Assembly (NCBI GenBank): GCA_963789225.1
Contig: CAWBKD010000007.1
Location: forward strand, 1-64,000
Length of the DNA: 64,000 nt
Direction of reading: 5' to 3'
Source: Palsa-504 sp963789225
GTDB lineage: Bacteria > Actinomycetota > Actinomycetes > Streptosporangiales > Streptosporangiaceae
Below, in pieces: positions 8,824 to 18,473 of the stretch (within the stretch, counting starts at the first letter, position 1; each line of letters opens with the position of its first letter). The notes beneath the pieces are model-generated. The model was given only the letters and a program-made list of their open reading frames with translations, had not been told where the DNA came from and searched no databases. A program made the translations under genes and the position numbers.

Positions 8824-9809
8824 CCGCCCTCGCCCCCACCCTGCAGGCATTCTTCACCGACCGGCTGGCCCTGCAGCGCCAGGCCAGCGGCCACACGGCC
8901 GCCGCCTACCGCGACGCGCTGCGGATGCTGATCGTCTACGCCGCCCAGCACGCTGGCAAGGCCCCGTCCCGGCTGGACATCGCCGACCTGGACGCGCAGA
9001 CGGTCGGCGCGTTCCTGAACCACCTGGAAAACGAGCGCGGCAACACCGTCCGGACCCGCAACGCCCGGCTCGCCGCGATCCACTCCCTGTTCGGCTACGC
9101 CGCCGTGCGCCACCCCGAGCACGCCGCCGACATCCAGCGGGTCCTGGCCATCCCGCCCAAGCGGTATGACAAGACCCTGATCACCTACCTCGCCGAAGAC
9201 GAGCTCACCGCGCTGCTGGCCGCCCCCGACCTGGCCACCTGGACCGGGCGGCGAGACCAGGCACTGCTGGTACTGGCCTGCCAGACCGGGCTGCGCGCCA
9301 CCGAGCTCACCACCCTCACCACCGCAGACGTCCACCTGGGCGCCGGCGCGCACGTCAGCTGCCTGGGCAAGGGCAGGAAACAAAGGATAACCCCGCTCAC
9401 CCCGGCCACCGTGACGATCCTGCGCTCCTGGCTCGCCGAGCGCGGCGGGCTGCCCGCCGACCCGCTGTTCATCACCCGCCGCGGCACCCCGCTCAGCCGC
9501 GACGCCCTGGAACGGCGGATCGCCAAGTACACCGCCACCGCCGCGAAGACATGCCCGGCCCTGCTGGAGAAGAAGGTATCGCCCCATACTCTGCGTCATT
9601 CCGCGGCCATGAGGCTGCTCGGCGCCGGCGTCGACACATCGGTCATCGCACTGTGGATGGGCCATGAAAATACCGCCACCACACAGGTGTATATCCATGC
9701 TGACCTGGCACTCAAGGAACGGGCGATCGCCCGGACCGCACCCCAGGACACTACACCCGGCCGCTACCAGCCGCCCGACGACATACTGGCGTTCCTCGAC
9801 GCACTGTGA
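8820..9809 (+). CDS. Tyrosine recombinase 3 of the RIT element
   Basis: A 329-aa protein starting at the ATG of the ATGA overlap. Core-binding domain in residues 5-100 (FFTDRLALQRQASGHTAAAY). Catalytic set: Arg in TGLRATELTTL, Lys in LGKGRKQRITPL, box II PHTLRHSAAM, His in WMGHENTATT, Tyr in QVYIHADL. Full length for the family and intact. The right end repeat of the element begins at its stop codon. Confidence 0.9.
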   Translation: MTALAPTLQAFFTDRLALQRQASGHTAAAYRDALRMLIVYAAQHAGKAPSRLDIADLDAQTVGAFLNHLENERGNTVRTRNARLAAIHSLFGYAAVRHPEHAADIQRVLAIPPKRYDKTLITYLAEDELTALLAAPDLATWTGRRDQALLVLACQTGLRATELTTLTTADVHLGAGAHVSCLGKGRKQRITPLTPATVTILRSWLAERGGLPADPLFITRRGTPLSRDALERRIAKYTATAAKTCPALLEKKVSPHTLRHSAAMRLLGAGVDTSVIALWMGHENTATTQVYIHADLALKERAIARTAPQDTTPGRYQPPDDILAFLDAL

Positions 9810-9897
9810 TTATGCCGAACGTTCCTGCCCGTCACCGCGGCCCGCCGAGCACTCCCGCCGCCGGGTCGGCATAACGGGGAAGTCCGCATAAGAGTAC
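9810..9897 (-). repeat. RIT right end: mirror image of the left end
   Basis: TTATGCCGAAC at 9810-9820, GTCGGCATAA at 9865-9874 and GTCCGCATAA at 9882-9891. Distances match the left end exactly. The terminal 28 bases are an inverted copy of 2424-2451. Confidence 0.8.
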
Positions 9898-10364
9898 TTA
9901 TCCGGAATTCGGCATAATGCCTCGCTGATCTGCCCTTTCATGCCCAGGACCAGGCGGTCGTTGAAGTTCCTCGGGTCGTAGAGGCCGTCCTCGTCGCAGA
10001 TCAGGGCGCCGGTCATGGCGCAGATCTCCAGGAGCTGATGCCAGTCGGCGTTGTTGCGGGCCAGCCGGGAGCACTCCAGGCCGAGTACGATCCCGGCCCG
10101 GCCGAGGGACACCTCGGCGACCAGTTGCTGGAAGCCCTCCCGGCCAGCGGCCGAGGAGCCGGAGTGGCCCTGGTCGATGTCGATCACGGTGATCTGGTCC
10201 GCCGCCCAGCCCAGCGCGATCGCCTTGCCGCGCAGGTCGTACTGCCGGATTGCGGACTCGGTGTTGCGGATGACCTGCTTGAGGCTGGATTGCCGGATGT
10301 AGAGCAGGGCCCTTCTTGAGAGATGGGCGGCGGTCACCTTCGACGCCGCGGTATCGGGGAGCAT
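9898..10364 (-). pseudogene. Serine recombinase catalytic domain (copy A)
   Basis: N-terminal resolvase domain: LLYIRQSSLKQ has the nucleophile Ser, and LGLECSRLARNNADWHQLLE has the conserved SRLxR motif. Identical to the start of the copy B gene. The frame ends at the RIT junction after GQISEA; the rest of the protein lies at 790-2423. Bases 9898-9917 are the 20-bp palindromic junction sequence, not original coding sequence. Confidence 0.88.
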
Positions 10365-10389
10365 CAGGGTCTCCTTCAGGGATGAGCGG

Positions 10390-10773
10390 TTACGGGGGCG
10401 GGCCGGTGACGGTCCCGGCGAGCGCGACGGCTGCCAGGGCGCTGATCAGCTCGGCAGCCACTGGTGCCGAGAGCCTGGCCGGCTGGGCCGGAGCGGGGCC
10501 GGGCAGCCGCCCGGCCGGCGCCGGCTGCGGGACGGCCAGGCTGGCCAGGGTGCGCTGCCAGGCGGTGACGCCCTTGCCGGCCAGCACGCCGAGGCCGAGC
10601 GGGAACGCCTGGGCGCGTGCATGCAGGGCGGCATGGCGCAGTTCCTCGTAGCGGGCGTCCAGCCCGCCGCCGGGAGCAGTGGCCTGGCCGGCATCCGGGC
10701 GGGCGCCCGGTTCAGCAGCCGCGTGGCCAGGTGATGTGAGCAGGGACGGGGACGGGTCATCCTCCTTCCGCAT
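10390..10773 (-). CDS. 127-aa protein of the serine-recombinase element
   Basis: Unrecognised protein, identical in copy B (55692-56075). Pro/Ala-rich N-terminus; a helical core (DARYEELRHAALHARAQAFP, then LGLGVLAGKGVTAWQRTLA) is followed by a Pro-rich linker and a short hydrophobic C-terminal helix (AAELISALAAVALAGTV). It overlaps the end of the HTH gene by 17 bases and precedes the recombinase by about 25 bases, so the three genes probably form one transcript. An accessory role in recombination is inferred from context only. Confidence 0.65.
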   Translation of the reverse strand: MRKEDDPSPSLLTSPGHAAAEPGARPDAGQATAPGGGLDARYEELRHAALHARAQAFPLGLGVLAGKGVTAWQRTLASLAVPQPAPAGRLPGPAPAQPARLSAPVAAELISALAAVALAGTVTGPPP

Positions 10774-11269
10774 CTCGCGGGCGGGTATTTCCGCGGCTTT
10801 TGGAGTGCCGCTCCCGGCGGCGGGCCAGCGCCCGCTCGGCCGAGCGGGGGTGCACGCGCACGCCGAAGGCGTCCTCGATCAGGTCCGGCAGCTGCCCCGG
10901 GCGCAGCCCGGGGTCGGCGGCCAGATGCTCCTCGGCCCAGGCGCAGATCTCCTCGGTGAGCTTGTGGGCGCCGCGCGGCCCGGGCCGGGCGGGCACCAGC
11001 CCTTCCAGCCCGGAGGACTCCAGCGCGGCCGCCGCGGCGTAGTAGGCCGGGCGGGAGTAGCCGAACGCCGCCGCGGCCTCGGTCACCGGGACGCCGCCCG
11101 CCCTGACCTTGCGCACCATCTCGTACTTGACCTGCACCGCGTCCCGGGCGTCGAAGAAGTCGCTGGCCAGGAACTCCGGGTCGGTCACCTGCTCCGGGTG
11201 CGGGTTCAGGCACCGCGCCTCCGCCAGCGCCGCCTCCTTGGGGTCCCGTCTGCCCTGCTGGCCGGCCAT
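10757..11269 (-). CDS. Helix-turn-helix protein of the serine-recombinase element
   Basis: A 170-aa protein. The central HTH (YEMVRKVRAGGVPVTEAAAA, FGYSRPAYY) resembles the IS630/helix-turn-helix-29 type, followed by a winged region (PARPGPRGAHKLTEEICAWA) and a second HTH-like block with a basic end (RSAERALARRRERHSKSRG). Identical to copy B 55196-55708. Such HTH proteins sit next to serine recombinases in related actinobacterial elements; the role (end binding or repression) is not known. Confidence 0.75.
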   Translation of the reverse strand: MAGQQGRRDPKEAALAEARCLNPHPEQVTDPEFLASDFFDARDAVQVKYEMVRKVRAGGVPVTEAAAAFGYSRPAYYAAAAALESSGLEGLVPARPGPRGAHKLTEEICAWAEEHLAADPGLRPGQLPDLIEDAFGVRVHPRSAERALARRRERHSKSRGNTRPRDAEGG

Positions 11270-11442
11270 GCCGCCTCCTCATCCTGATAGCTGTCAGAAC
11301 GATTTTGCCGCAATATGCCGACTGAGCACGCACCACTGCCAGCGCGTCGCGATATTTCGCAGATAAGAAGGCAATTTCGTCCTAGTCACGGCCGGGAACG
11401 CGATCGGCACCGCCAGGAAGACCGGCATAATCTTCTTGACAT

Positions 11443-11721
11443 TCACGGCGTAATCTTCTTTACGGCCCCGGCGCCGTCCTGCTGCGCGCGGAACCGGTCC
11501 ACCAGATCAGCCAGCGCCAGCAGGCCAGCCGTGCTGAACGGCGCCCTGCCCGCCGCGACTACCGTGAACGGGTCCGCCCCCGCCACGTCGGTCCACCCGG
11601 CTGGCAGCGAGAACAAACGCCCGCCCTCGTCGTGCAGATGGACCCGGTCCTCGCCCCAGTTCTGGCGGTAGGCGACGAACTCGAAGTCCCGGCCATACAG
11701 CGGGTGGAACGGGTGCGTCAC
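11443..11721 (-). CDS. DUF5372-like small protein
   Basis: A 92-aa protein beginning THPFHPLYGRDFEFVAYRQN, with an SH3-like pattern of short strands (GGRLFSLPAGWTDVAGADPF). Identical to 54743-55021 in copy B. First gene of the serine-recombinase element, only about 15 bases inside the shared end. The family name is recalled from the HPFHPLxGREF motif; function unknown. Confidence 0.65.
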   Translation of the reverse strand: MTHPFHPLYGRDFEFVAYRQNWGEDRVHLHDEGGRLFSLPAGWTDVAGADPFTVVAAGRAPFSTAGLLALADLVDRFRAQQDGAGAVKKITP

Positions 11722-11782
11722 CCGTACGCGACGGTACCTGAGGCGCCCCCCGTTTTCCGGACACCTGAATTTGTGGTTATTT

Positions 11783-12384
11783 TTACGCGGCTGCCGTCAT
11801 TTCCCGGTGCTCGTCCATGACCTCTTGCGGGGTCCGGTATCCGAGTGCGGAGTGAAGACGCTTCCGATTATAGCGCAGCTCGATGTAGCGTGCGATGTCT
11901 TCCGCTGCTTTCCGGCGTGTCGCGTACACGGTGCGGTGGACGCGCTCGACTTTCAGCGCTCCGTTGAACGATTCGGCGAGAGCGTTGTCATAGCATATTC
12001 CGGTCCGGCCTACCGATTGCCGTATCCCGAGTTTCTCCAGCTCGCCCGCGAACTCGGCTGACGTGTAGTTGCTGCCGCGGTCTGAGTGGAATATCGCTCC
12101 CTCCGGCAGCTGCATGTTCCGCGCTGCCATCTTGATTGCCGTGGCGATAAGCGGTGTCTTGTAATTGTCGTCCATCGCCCAGCCGGCTATTTTCCGGGTC
12201 GCGCAGTCGATGACGGTCGCCAGGTACAGCCAGCCCTCCCAGGTGAATATGTAGGTTATGTCGCCGACCATTTTCTCGCCGGGTTTTTCCGCGCTGAAGT
12301 CGCGGCCGACGAGGTCCGGGATGGTCCGGCCGCGGCCTGGACGGTCAGTGACCGGCGGCGGCGCACCTGGCAGGCTACCAGGCC
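11783..12384 (-). pseudogene. IS3 orfB transposase, C-terminal piece
   Basis: Contains the full DDE core: first Asp in KMVGDITYIFTWEGWLYLAT, second Asp in FHSDRGSNYTSAEF, Glu in CYDNALAESFNGALKVE, then the IS3 tail LHSALGYRTPQEVMDEHR. A frameshift is visible near 12322: GLVACQVRRR upstream is in a different frame from IPDLVGRDF. The N-terminal piece is at 13811-14120, beyond the ISL3 element. Confidence 0.85.
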
Positions 12385-13810
12385 GGCTACGCAGGCTCTC
12401 CCCTGCTTTCAGGTTTGGGGTTGTTGCTGATTTCTGCGGCGTGTCGGTCCAAACCGGGCGGCCGGTGCTCCGGTAGCGTCCCGTGGCGGAAGGTGACGGT
12501 ACGCGATCAGCGGGGGTCGGTTTGGCCGGGTCTGTGTGGGATGAGGTGCTCGATACCGAGCATGCGGTCGTGGTCAGGACGTACATCGAGCGGTGGCCGC
12601 GGAAGGATCGTCCGCCGGAGAAGGTGCTGATCATCGTGGTGGAGCCGGACGAGGAGACGCGGTACCGGTGCCCGCAGTGCGGGCAGCGCGGCAGGCCCGT
12701 GGAGACGGACGTGGTGCGGTGGCGGACCATGGACGTGCACGGCAAGCGGACGTTCCTGGAGTCGGAGCTGCCCCGGATCCAGTGCCCGCAGCACGGGAAG
12801 ATCACCGCGGCGGTGCCGTGGGCACGGCATGACGACCGGTTCAGCAGGCCGTTCGAGGAGTTCGCGGCGTGGAAGGCGGCGCACATGCCGTGGACCCGCG
12901 CCGCCGCGGAGCTGCGGATCACGTGGGAGGCGCTGGCGAACATCGTGGCCCGGGTCAGCGCGGACGCGGCCGCCGGGCTGGACCGGCTGGACGGGCTGCG
13001 CAGGATCGGGATCGATGAGAAGTCCTGGGGCAAGGGAAGCGGCAAGTACCTGGTCATCGTCACCGATCACGATGCCGGGCGGGTGGCGTGGATCGGTGCG
13101 GGACGCTGCCAGGCCACCGTGACGGCGTTCTTCAGCGATCTGGGCGAGGAGCGGGCGAAGCTGCTGACGCATGTGTCCGCCGACGGGGCGGAGTGGATCC
13201 ACCCGGTCGTGCGCGCGAAGGCCCCGCAGGCGCAGCTGTGCCTGGACGCGTTCCACGTCGTGAAATGGGCCGGGGAGAAGCTGGACGAGCTGCGCCGCCG
13301 CATGGCCGGCGAGCTGCGCGCCGCCGGGCGCGGCGACGAGGCCGCCGCCCTCGGCACAGGCATGTGGGCGCTGCGGAAAGACCAGAACAAGCTGACGCCG
13401 GGCCAGCGCGGTGCCCTGGCCCAGATCGCCGTGGTGAACAAGCCGCTATACAAGGGGTACCTGATCAAGGAGCAGATCCGCGAGGCGTTCAAGGTCAAGG
13501 GCGACGCGGGCAAGTCGCTCATGCGCGGGGTGACCGCGTGGGCGCACCGGTGCCGCATCCCCGAGTTCACCAGGCTCGCCAAGACCCTGTCCCGCTACCA
13601 GGACAGCATCCACGCCACCCTGGACGGCGGCCCGTCCAACGGCCGGGCCGAAGCGCTGAACGCCCAGGTCAACGCACTGATAGCAAGGGCGCGGGGCTAC
13701 CGGAGCGCCGCCGCCCTGATGGCCATGATCGATTTCGTGCACGGCGGCCTATGCCCCGAATCACCCTACGCGTGAACCAGCAACCGATTCCTGAACGCCG
13801 GGGAGAGCCA
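12385..13810 (+). mobile_element. ISL3-family insertion sequence
   Basis: Inverted repeats GGCTCTCCCCTGCTTTCAGG (from 12394) and GGCTCTCCCCGGCGTTCAGG (minus strand, from 13810). The 8-bp direct repeat ACCAGGCC at 12377-12384 and 13811-13818 is the expected ISL3 target duplication. Nine extra bases (GGCTACGCA, 12385-12393) lie between the left duplication and the left repeat, a small asymmetry. It interrupts IS3 orfB. Confidence 0.85.
12483..13775 (+). CDS. ISL3-family transposase
   Basis: A 430-aa DDE transposase. N-terminal zinc-binding region (YRCPQCGQRGRPV ... IQCPQHGK), HTH (WTRAAAELRITWEALANIVA), DDE core with Asp in RRIGIDEKSWGKGSGKYLV, Asp in CLDAFHVVKWAGEKLDEL and Glu in GGPSNGRAEALNAQVNALI. 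The C-terminus FVHGGLCPESPYA ends close to the right repeat. Intact reading frame; starts at GTG 12483, with an alternative GTG at 12537. Probably the youngest functional transposase gene in this nest. Confidence 0.9.
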   Translation: MAEGDGTRSAGVGLAGSVWDEVLDTEHAVVVRTYIERWPRKDRPPEKVLIIVVEPDEETRYRCPQCGQRGRPVETDVVRWRTMDVHGKRTFLESELPRIQCPQHGKITAAVPWARHDDRFSRPFEEFAAWKAAHMPWTRAAAELRITWEALANIVARVSADAAAGLDRLDGLRRIGIDEKSWGKGSGKYLVIVTDHDAGRVAWIGAGRCQATVTAFFSDLGEERAKLLTHVSADGAEWIHPVVRAKAPQAQLCLDAFHVVKWAGEKLDELRRRMAGELRAAGRGDEAAALGTGMWALRKDQNKLTPGQRGALAQIAVVNKPLYKGYLIKEQIREAFKVKGDAGKSLMRGVTAWAHRCRIPEFTRLAKTLSRYQDSIHATLDGGPSNGRAEALNAQVNALIARARGYRSAAALMAMIDFVHGGLCPESPYA

Positions 13811-14120
13811 CCAGGCCGAGCTCGCGCATCAGGGCGCGGACGAGCTCGTCGCCGCACGGCACGCCCCACCGCTGCAGCTGGGCGTGCACCCGCCGGTACC
13901 CGTAGGTGCCGTCGGAATCGTCGAATGCTTTCGTGATGAGCAGTTTGAGTTCTTCCCTTCTTTTCGCCGTCGCCGAGCCCGGGTTGCTGCGCCATTCGTA
14001 GAATCCCGATTTCGATACCCCGAGCCATTCGCACATCTGCCTGATCGTCGGAGCCGTCGTAGCCGTGTCCGCGGCCGCGGCGGCGTACTCCGCATCGATA
14101 AACTCGTACTTGTCTGCTAC
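13811..14120 (-). pseudogene. IS3 orfB transposase, N-terminal piece
   Basis: ADKYEFIDAEYAAAAADTAT, then HTH_21-type region (TIRQMCEWLGVSKSGFYEWR) and YGYRRVHAQLQRWGVPCGDE. Broken after MRELGLVA by ISL3. In IS3 elements orfB is made by -1 frameshifting from orfA; here the orfA end is also interrupted by the intron. Confidence 0.85.
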
Positions 14121-14170
14121 CGATGCTCCGCTGCAAAGGCGAGTGGCCGGACGGAATCTCACCGCCCGGC

Positions 14171-14211
14171 TCTCACGGAACCGTGCGTGAACCTCTCGAT
14201 TCACACGGCTC
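14171..14211 (-). ncRNA. Group II intron domain V hairpin
   Basis: Minus strand reads GAGCCGTGTGAATCGAGAGG, then TTCACGCACGGTTC: the conserved 34-nt domain V hairpin with a GAGA-type tetraloop region, the catalytic core of group II introns. It lies just after the RT stop codon and about 35 nt before the predicted 3' splice site. Confidence 0.8.
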
Positions 14212-14231
14212 CCACCATCCAGCATTACCGT

Positions 14232-15137
14232 TCACTGCGAAGAGACCGTCACACCGAGACGCCAGTGCGCGAACAGTTCCGGAACGCGTTCTTCTACGCT
14301 TTCCAGCCATGCCCACGCTTTCTTTCGCGAGTGCTTCAGGCTCTTGTACTTCCGCATCGCCCACCGCATGAGGTAAACGTTGAGGCCACGGAATGCGGCA
14401 TACAGCGCAGACTTGTAGAACCGCCCGTAATAGGCAGCCCAGCCCGCGACGCGGGTGTTGATGAAGGCGATAATCTCGGCGAAGGTCATGTCGCTGCGCC
14501 GGTGAATGCGCCAGCCCCGGACCTCTTGACGAATCCGCACTAGCGCGTCACGGCTGACCGCGGGCGAGAAGCTGACAAAGAACTTTCCGGCCCTGCTCTT
14601 GGCCAGCCGCGGCCGGAACGTGTACCCCAGGAACGTGAACTGCTCGTGCTCGAACGAGCCCGGGCGGCCAGAGTCCTTGCAGTACACTATCCGGGTTTTC
14701 ACCGGGTGCAGCTCCAGCCCGCACTCCGCCAGCCGGGCAGCGATCTTGTCCCGGATGAACTCGGCCTGGGCCTTGCTGCGGCAGTGCACGACCGCGTCAT
14801 CGCAGTAGCGCTCAAACGTGACGGCCGGGTAGGTCCGGGCCATCCACGCGTCAAACGCGTAATGCATGAAAAGGTTAGCCAGCAACGGCGATATTGCTGA
14901 GCCTTGCGGGGTTCCCATTGTCCTCTCGGATATAGTGCCGTCCGGCAGTTGCAGCGGCGCTTCCAGCCAGCGCTTCACATACAGCAGCACCCACGGCTCG
15001 CGGGAATGGTGCTTTACCGCCCTGAGAACCAGGTCCCAGGGAACGGTGTCGAAGAACGCCCGGATATCCATGTCGATAACCCAGTCATTCTCCCAGCACC
15101 GCCGACGGGCCTTCGCCACCGCATGCAGCGCCGACCG
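14232..15137 (-). pseudogene. Group II intron reverse transcriptase/maturase, C-terminal part
   Basis: About 302 residues. RT palm motifs: IDMDIRAFFDTVPWDLVLRA, GTPQGSAISPLLANLFMHYA and active-site FERYCDDAVVHC (YxDD). Then FTFLGYTFRPRLAK and the maturase domain (FNTRVAGWAAYYGRFYKSA type, LNVYLMRWAMRKYKSLKHSR). No HNH endonuclease. The N-terminal part is at 19058-19416. The break lies in the codons for GRSAL/HAV, where the IS4 target duplication is found. Confidence 0.9.
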
Positions 15138-15495
15138 CAACACCACGGACTTAAGGCGTTATGGGCCGGGACCTGCGAGTTTCGGGGTTCGGTGGGTGTC
15201 CTGGGTTCCGATTTGATCATGAAGAAGGCTCCTGATAGGGGTATGGGTCTCGAATCCTTGCCCTGAACAGGAGCCTTGGGTGTCTTCTTACCTGCCGTGC
15301 GGTGTTTGTGCAACCTTGGCGCCGGATGCTGGCGCATGGAAGGCCGGGGAGCTGGCGGCGGGGGCGCCGGGCGGGCCGTGCCCGCCGTGGGTCATCGCGG
15401 CCGGGGCCGGTGAGCTGGCCGATCCCTCGGGCGGCCGTCAGGACAGCGCACTGGTGGCGGCTGGGCGGCCGGGGCCGGTGTCGTCGGGGCAGGTG

Positions 15496-17069
15496 ATGAC
15501 GTTCGCCGTCCCGGTGATCACGGTCCCGGCGAGGGTCCGCAGGTCAGGAGCGGTGCAGGCAGACGGGTGGCTGCCGGATCAGGTGCGGCTGGGGATGCTG
15601 GAAGCCGTGCTGGGCGACGGGGTGATCGAGGAACTGTGCGATCAGGCGGCCGCCGCCGGGCTGGTGACGCCGGGCGAGCGGCGGCGGCTGATGTCGCTGC
15701 CGTTCATCATGCGGATCGTGGTCGCGATGACCCTGCTGCCTGATGCTGACTACCCGGAGGTGATCCGGGCCCTGACCGGGCTGCTGCCCCGGCTGCCGTG
15801 GGCCAGGCGGTGGCAGGTCCCCACGCATAAGACGATCACCGCATGGCGGCGCCGGCTGGGGACCTGGCCGGTGGAGCAGCTGTTCTGGCGGGTCGCCGGG
15901 CCCCTGGTACCCGATGGCGCGCCCGGGGCGGTGATGATCGCCGGGCGGCCGCTGTGCTCGATGGACGGTTTCGAGATCGACCTGCCGGCCACCCCGGGGA
16001 ACCTGGCGGTCTTCTCCTGCACCGGGGTCAGCAAGGACACCCGGTGGACCGGCCAGGCCGGGAAGAGCCAGGCCGCCGGGGACGGGCCGGACGGGCCGTT
16101 CCCGCACCTGCGGTGCCTGCTGATCACCGCCCGGGCCGGGCGGGCGATGCTCGGCGCGGCCGCGGATGCCACCGATGCCGGGGAGCAGTCGCTGGTGGCC
16201 CGCCTGGTTGAACGGCACCCGGAGCTGTTCGCCGGACGGGTATTCCTGATGGACAGGAACTTCCTGGGCTATCACCTGATCACCGCGATCCTGGACGCGG
16301 GCGGGCACCTGATCATGCGAGTGCGGGCCGGGATCAACCTCCCGGTCACCGGGGACGGGTGGCTGCCGGACGGGTCCCGGCTGACTTACCTGGACGAGCC
16401 CGCCCGTCACCGGACCAGCGACCGGCTGCCGCTGCGGGTCGCCGAGCACAACGTGGTGCTGCCCGGCAGCGACGGCGGCGAGGTGTCCGAGACCTACACG
16501 ATCGCGACCACCCTGCTCGACCACCAGGCGGCTGACGCCGAGGCGCTGCGGGCCGCCTACCCGATGCGCTGGTCCGCCTCGGAGACCACGATCGGGGAGA
16601 ACAAGACCACCGTGACCGGGCCGGCCCGGCCACCACCCCGTGCCTGCGCTCTGGCGAACCCGAACTCGTCTACCAGGAACTCTGGGCGTGGCTGGCCGCC
16701 GCCCAGCTGGTCCGCGCCAGCACCGCCGCCGCCGCCATGACCAACGCGGCGGCCGCCATCACCGCCCGCCGCCACCCAGGCGTCCCGCCCGGCACGGACC
16801 AGGTCTCCTTCACCACGATGCGCCGCGCCGCCACCGCGTCCATGCGCCAGTCGCTGGTCACCGCGAGCACCAGCCTGGCCGCGCTCGCCGCCCTGGCCGA
16901 GGCCGCCGGCCAGACCGCGGTACACACCCTGAATCGCACCGGCCGGCAGCGGTACTCCGGACGCAAGCAGAAGTCCCGGCCGGCCTTCGGCCACACCACG
17001 GCCACCAAGACCACGCACCGCGGGCCGGTGAAGATCACCCGGTTCCAGCCGGCCGCCAGCGTCACATAG
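15496..17069 (+). pseudogene. IS4-family transposase, frameshifted
   Basis: IS4 N-terminal domain (MLEAVLGDGVIEELCDQAAA ... VPTHKTITAWRRRLGTW), DDE core with Asp in LCSMDGFEIDLPAT, second Asp in VFLMDRNFLGYHLI, and the signature YPMRWSASETTIGENKT with Glu. After TTVTGP a one-base deletion near 16620 moves the frame; coding continues as LRSGEPELVYQELWAWLAAA to 17069. Upstream in-frame sequence reaches 15280 (GTG); ATG 15496 is chosen because it begins the conserved part. Not functional as it stands unless frameshifting rescues it. Confidence 0.8.
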
Positions 17070-17441
17070 CCGCTGACCAGCAGCAACAGCGACCCGGAAG
17101 GAGAAACCGCCCCCGCGGGCGGGGCTGCGGCCCGTGGAACCGCACGCCCACCCGAGCGTCATCGGGCCGTCACCATGCCCGGAACAGCTCACCCGCTGCC
17201 ATAAACCAGACACAAAAACCGATACAGAACCCGAAGATACGAATACCCCAGTCAAGCACTAACGCCCAAAGATGACATGCACCGGCTGCGGCCGTTAGCG
17301 GCTGAGCAGGGGGGCAAGGCATCCGCCGTCCGGCGGGAGACCTCCTCAGCTCAGGCGCGTGAAGATGGGATGCGGGGAGCATCCACGTCGTGCCGGGCGC
17401 TACCGGCTGCCGGGGCGCCCGCGGAGCTTGAGGAGGTCCCG
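17070..17441 (+). other. Non-coding stretch between IS4 transposase and IS110 transposase
   Basis: Holds the IS4 3' end and the IS110 5' end. CACTAACGCC near 17252-17262 resembles the inverted form of the IS4 left end (GGCGTTATG), suggesting that IS110 entered within or next to the IS4 right terminal repeat. A strong ribosome site (AGGAGG at 17431-17436) precedes the IS110 gene. No gene is seen. Confidence 0.4.
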
Positions 17442-18473
17442 ATGCCCATCGTAGGCGGGCTGGATATCCACCGGAGGCAGATCACCTTCGACTATGTCGA
17501 TACCGAGACCGGGGAGGTGCGGCGCGGGCAGATCTGCCCGGCCGACCGCGAGCACCTGGCGAAGTGGCTGGCCCGGTTCGCCGGGCAGGACGCCCATTTC
17601 GCGCTGGAAGGCTGCACGGGATGGCGGTATGTGGCCCAGGAGATCATCGCGGCGGGGCTGACGCCGCACCTGTCCGACCCGGCCGAGGCCGCGCGCCTGC
17701 GCGGCCCGAAGCGGCGGGCCAAGACCGACCGGGCCGATGCCCGCCACCAGCGGGTGCTGCTGGAGCAGGGCCGGCTTCCGGAGTGCTGGATCCCGCCGTC
17801 GCACATCCTGGAGTGCCGTGCGCTGCTGGAGACCTACCTGGACCTGCGGGAACAGCGGACGGGGTGGGTCCAGCGGATCCACGCGGTGCTGTTCCACCAC
17901 GGCGCCCCGCATATCGCCGGACAGCGGCTGGGGACCGCCGAGGGTGCCGCGGCGCTGCGGGCCGCGGCCGCGTGGTGCTCGCCAGCCGGGCAGCTGCAGC
18001 TGGCCATCGCGGCGCAGATGCTGTCGGTGTATGACGAGCGCCTGCACCAGGTGCGCCGCCAGCTGCTGGACCGGGCACGGCACATCAGGGGCGCGGCCGA
18101 GCTGACCGCCCGGCTGTACGGCGTCGGGCCGGTCACCGGGCTCGCCCTGACCTGCTGGCTGGGCGGGGCGGGCCGGTTCTCCTCCTCCCGCAAGGCGGTC
18201 CGGTTCGCCGGGCTGGACGTCACCGTGCACTCCTCCGACGGCAAGGGCCCTCCCGGGCGCCTGTCCCGGCAGGGACCAGAGGTGCTGCGCTGGTGCGTCT
18301 ATGAGGCCGGCAAGGCCCACGCCCGCGCCGGCGCCCCCGGCCACGCCTACTACGCGCAGGTCAAGGAACGCATCGACGGCAAGCGCGCCGCCATCTCCCA
18401 GGCCCGCAAGATCATCCGCCAGGCGGTGCACATCCTGGGCGAGCTCGGCGACGACGCCCTCACCGCCTGCTGA
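17442..18473 (+). CDS. IS110-family transposase
   Basis: A 343-aa DEDD transposase starting at ATG 17442, 5 nt after AGGAGGTCCC. RuvC-like N-terminal domain: Asp in VGGLDIHRRQITFDYVD, Glu in HFALEGCTGWRYV, Asp pair in RAKTDRADARHQRVLLEQGR. C-terminal Transposase_20 domain: ARLYGVGPVTGLALTCWLGG, VRFAGLDVTVHSSDGK and catalytic Ser in PGRLSRQGPEVLRW. Full length and intact. IS110 proteins use a bridge RNA encoded in the element's non-coding end. Confidence 0.92.
   Translation: MPIVGGLDIHRRQITFDYVDTETGEVRRGQICPADREHLAKWLARFAGQDAHFALEGCTGWRYVAQEIIAAGLTPHLSDPAEAARLRGPKRRAKTDRADARHQRVLLEQGRLPECWIPPSHILECRALLETYLDLREQRTGWVQRIHAVLFHHGAPHIAGQRLGTAEGAAALRAAAAWCSPAGQLQLAIAAQMLSVYDERLHQVRRQLLDRARHIRGAAELTARLYGVGPVTGLALTCWLGGAGRFSSSRKAVRFAGLDVTVHSSDGKGPPGRLSRQGPEVLRWCVYEAGKAHARAGAPGHAYYAQVKERIDGKRAAISQARKIIRQAVHILGELGDDALTAC

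Larger units (their letters stand above)
2424..9897 (+). mobile_element. RIT (recombinase-in-trio) element inserted in serine recombinase
   Basis: Three tyrosine recombinase genes read in the same direction with ATGA overlaps (3827-3830 and 8820-8823), the hallmark of RIT elements. The ends carry inverted repeats starting GTACTCTTATGCGGACTTCC and continuing CCGTTATGC. The element interrupts the serine recombinase between codons for GQISEA and ELHFIR. The second recombinase gene contains a further 4.05-kb insertion; without it the element is about 3.4 kb. Next to its right end lies the 20-bp near-palindrome TTATCCGGAATTCGGCATAA (9898-9917). Confidence 0.88.
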
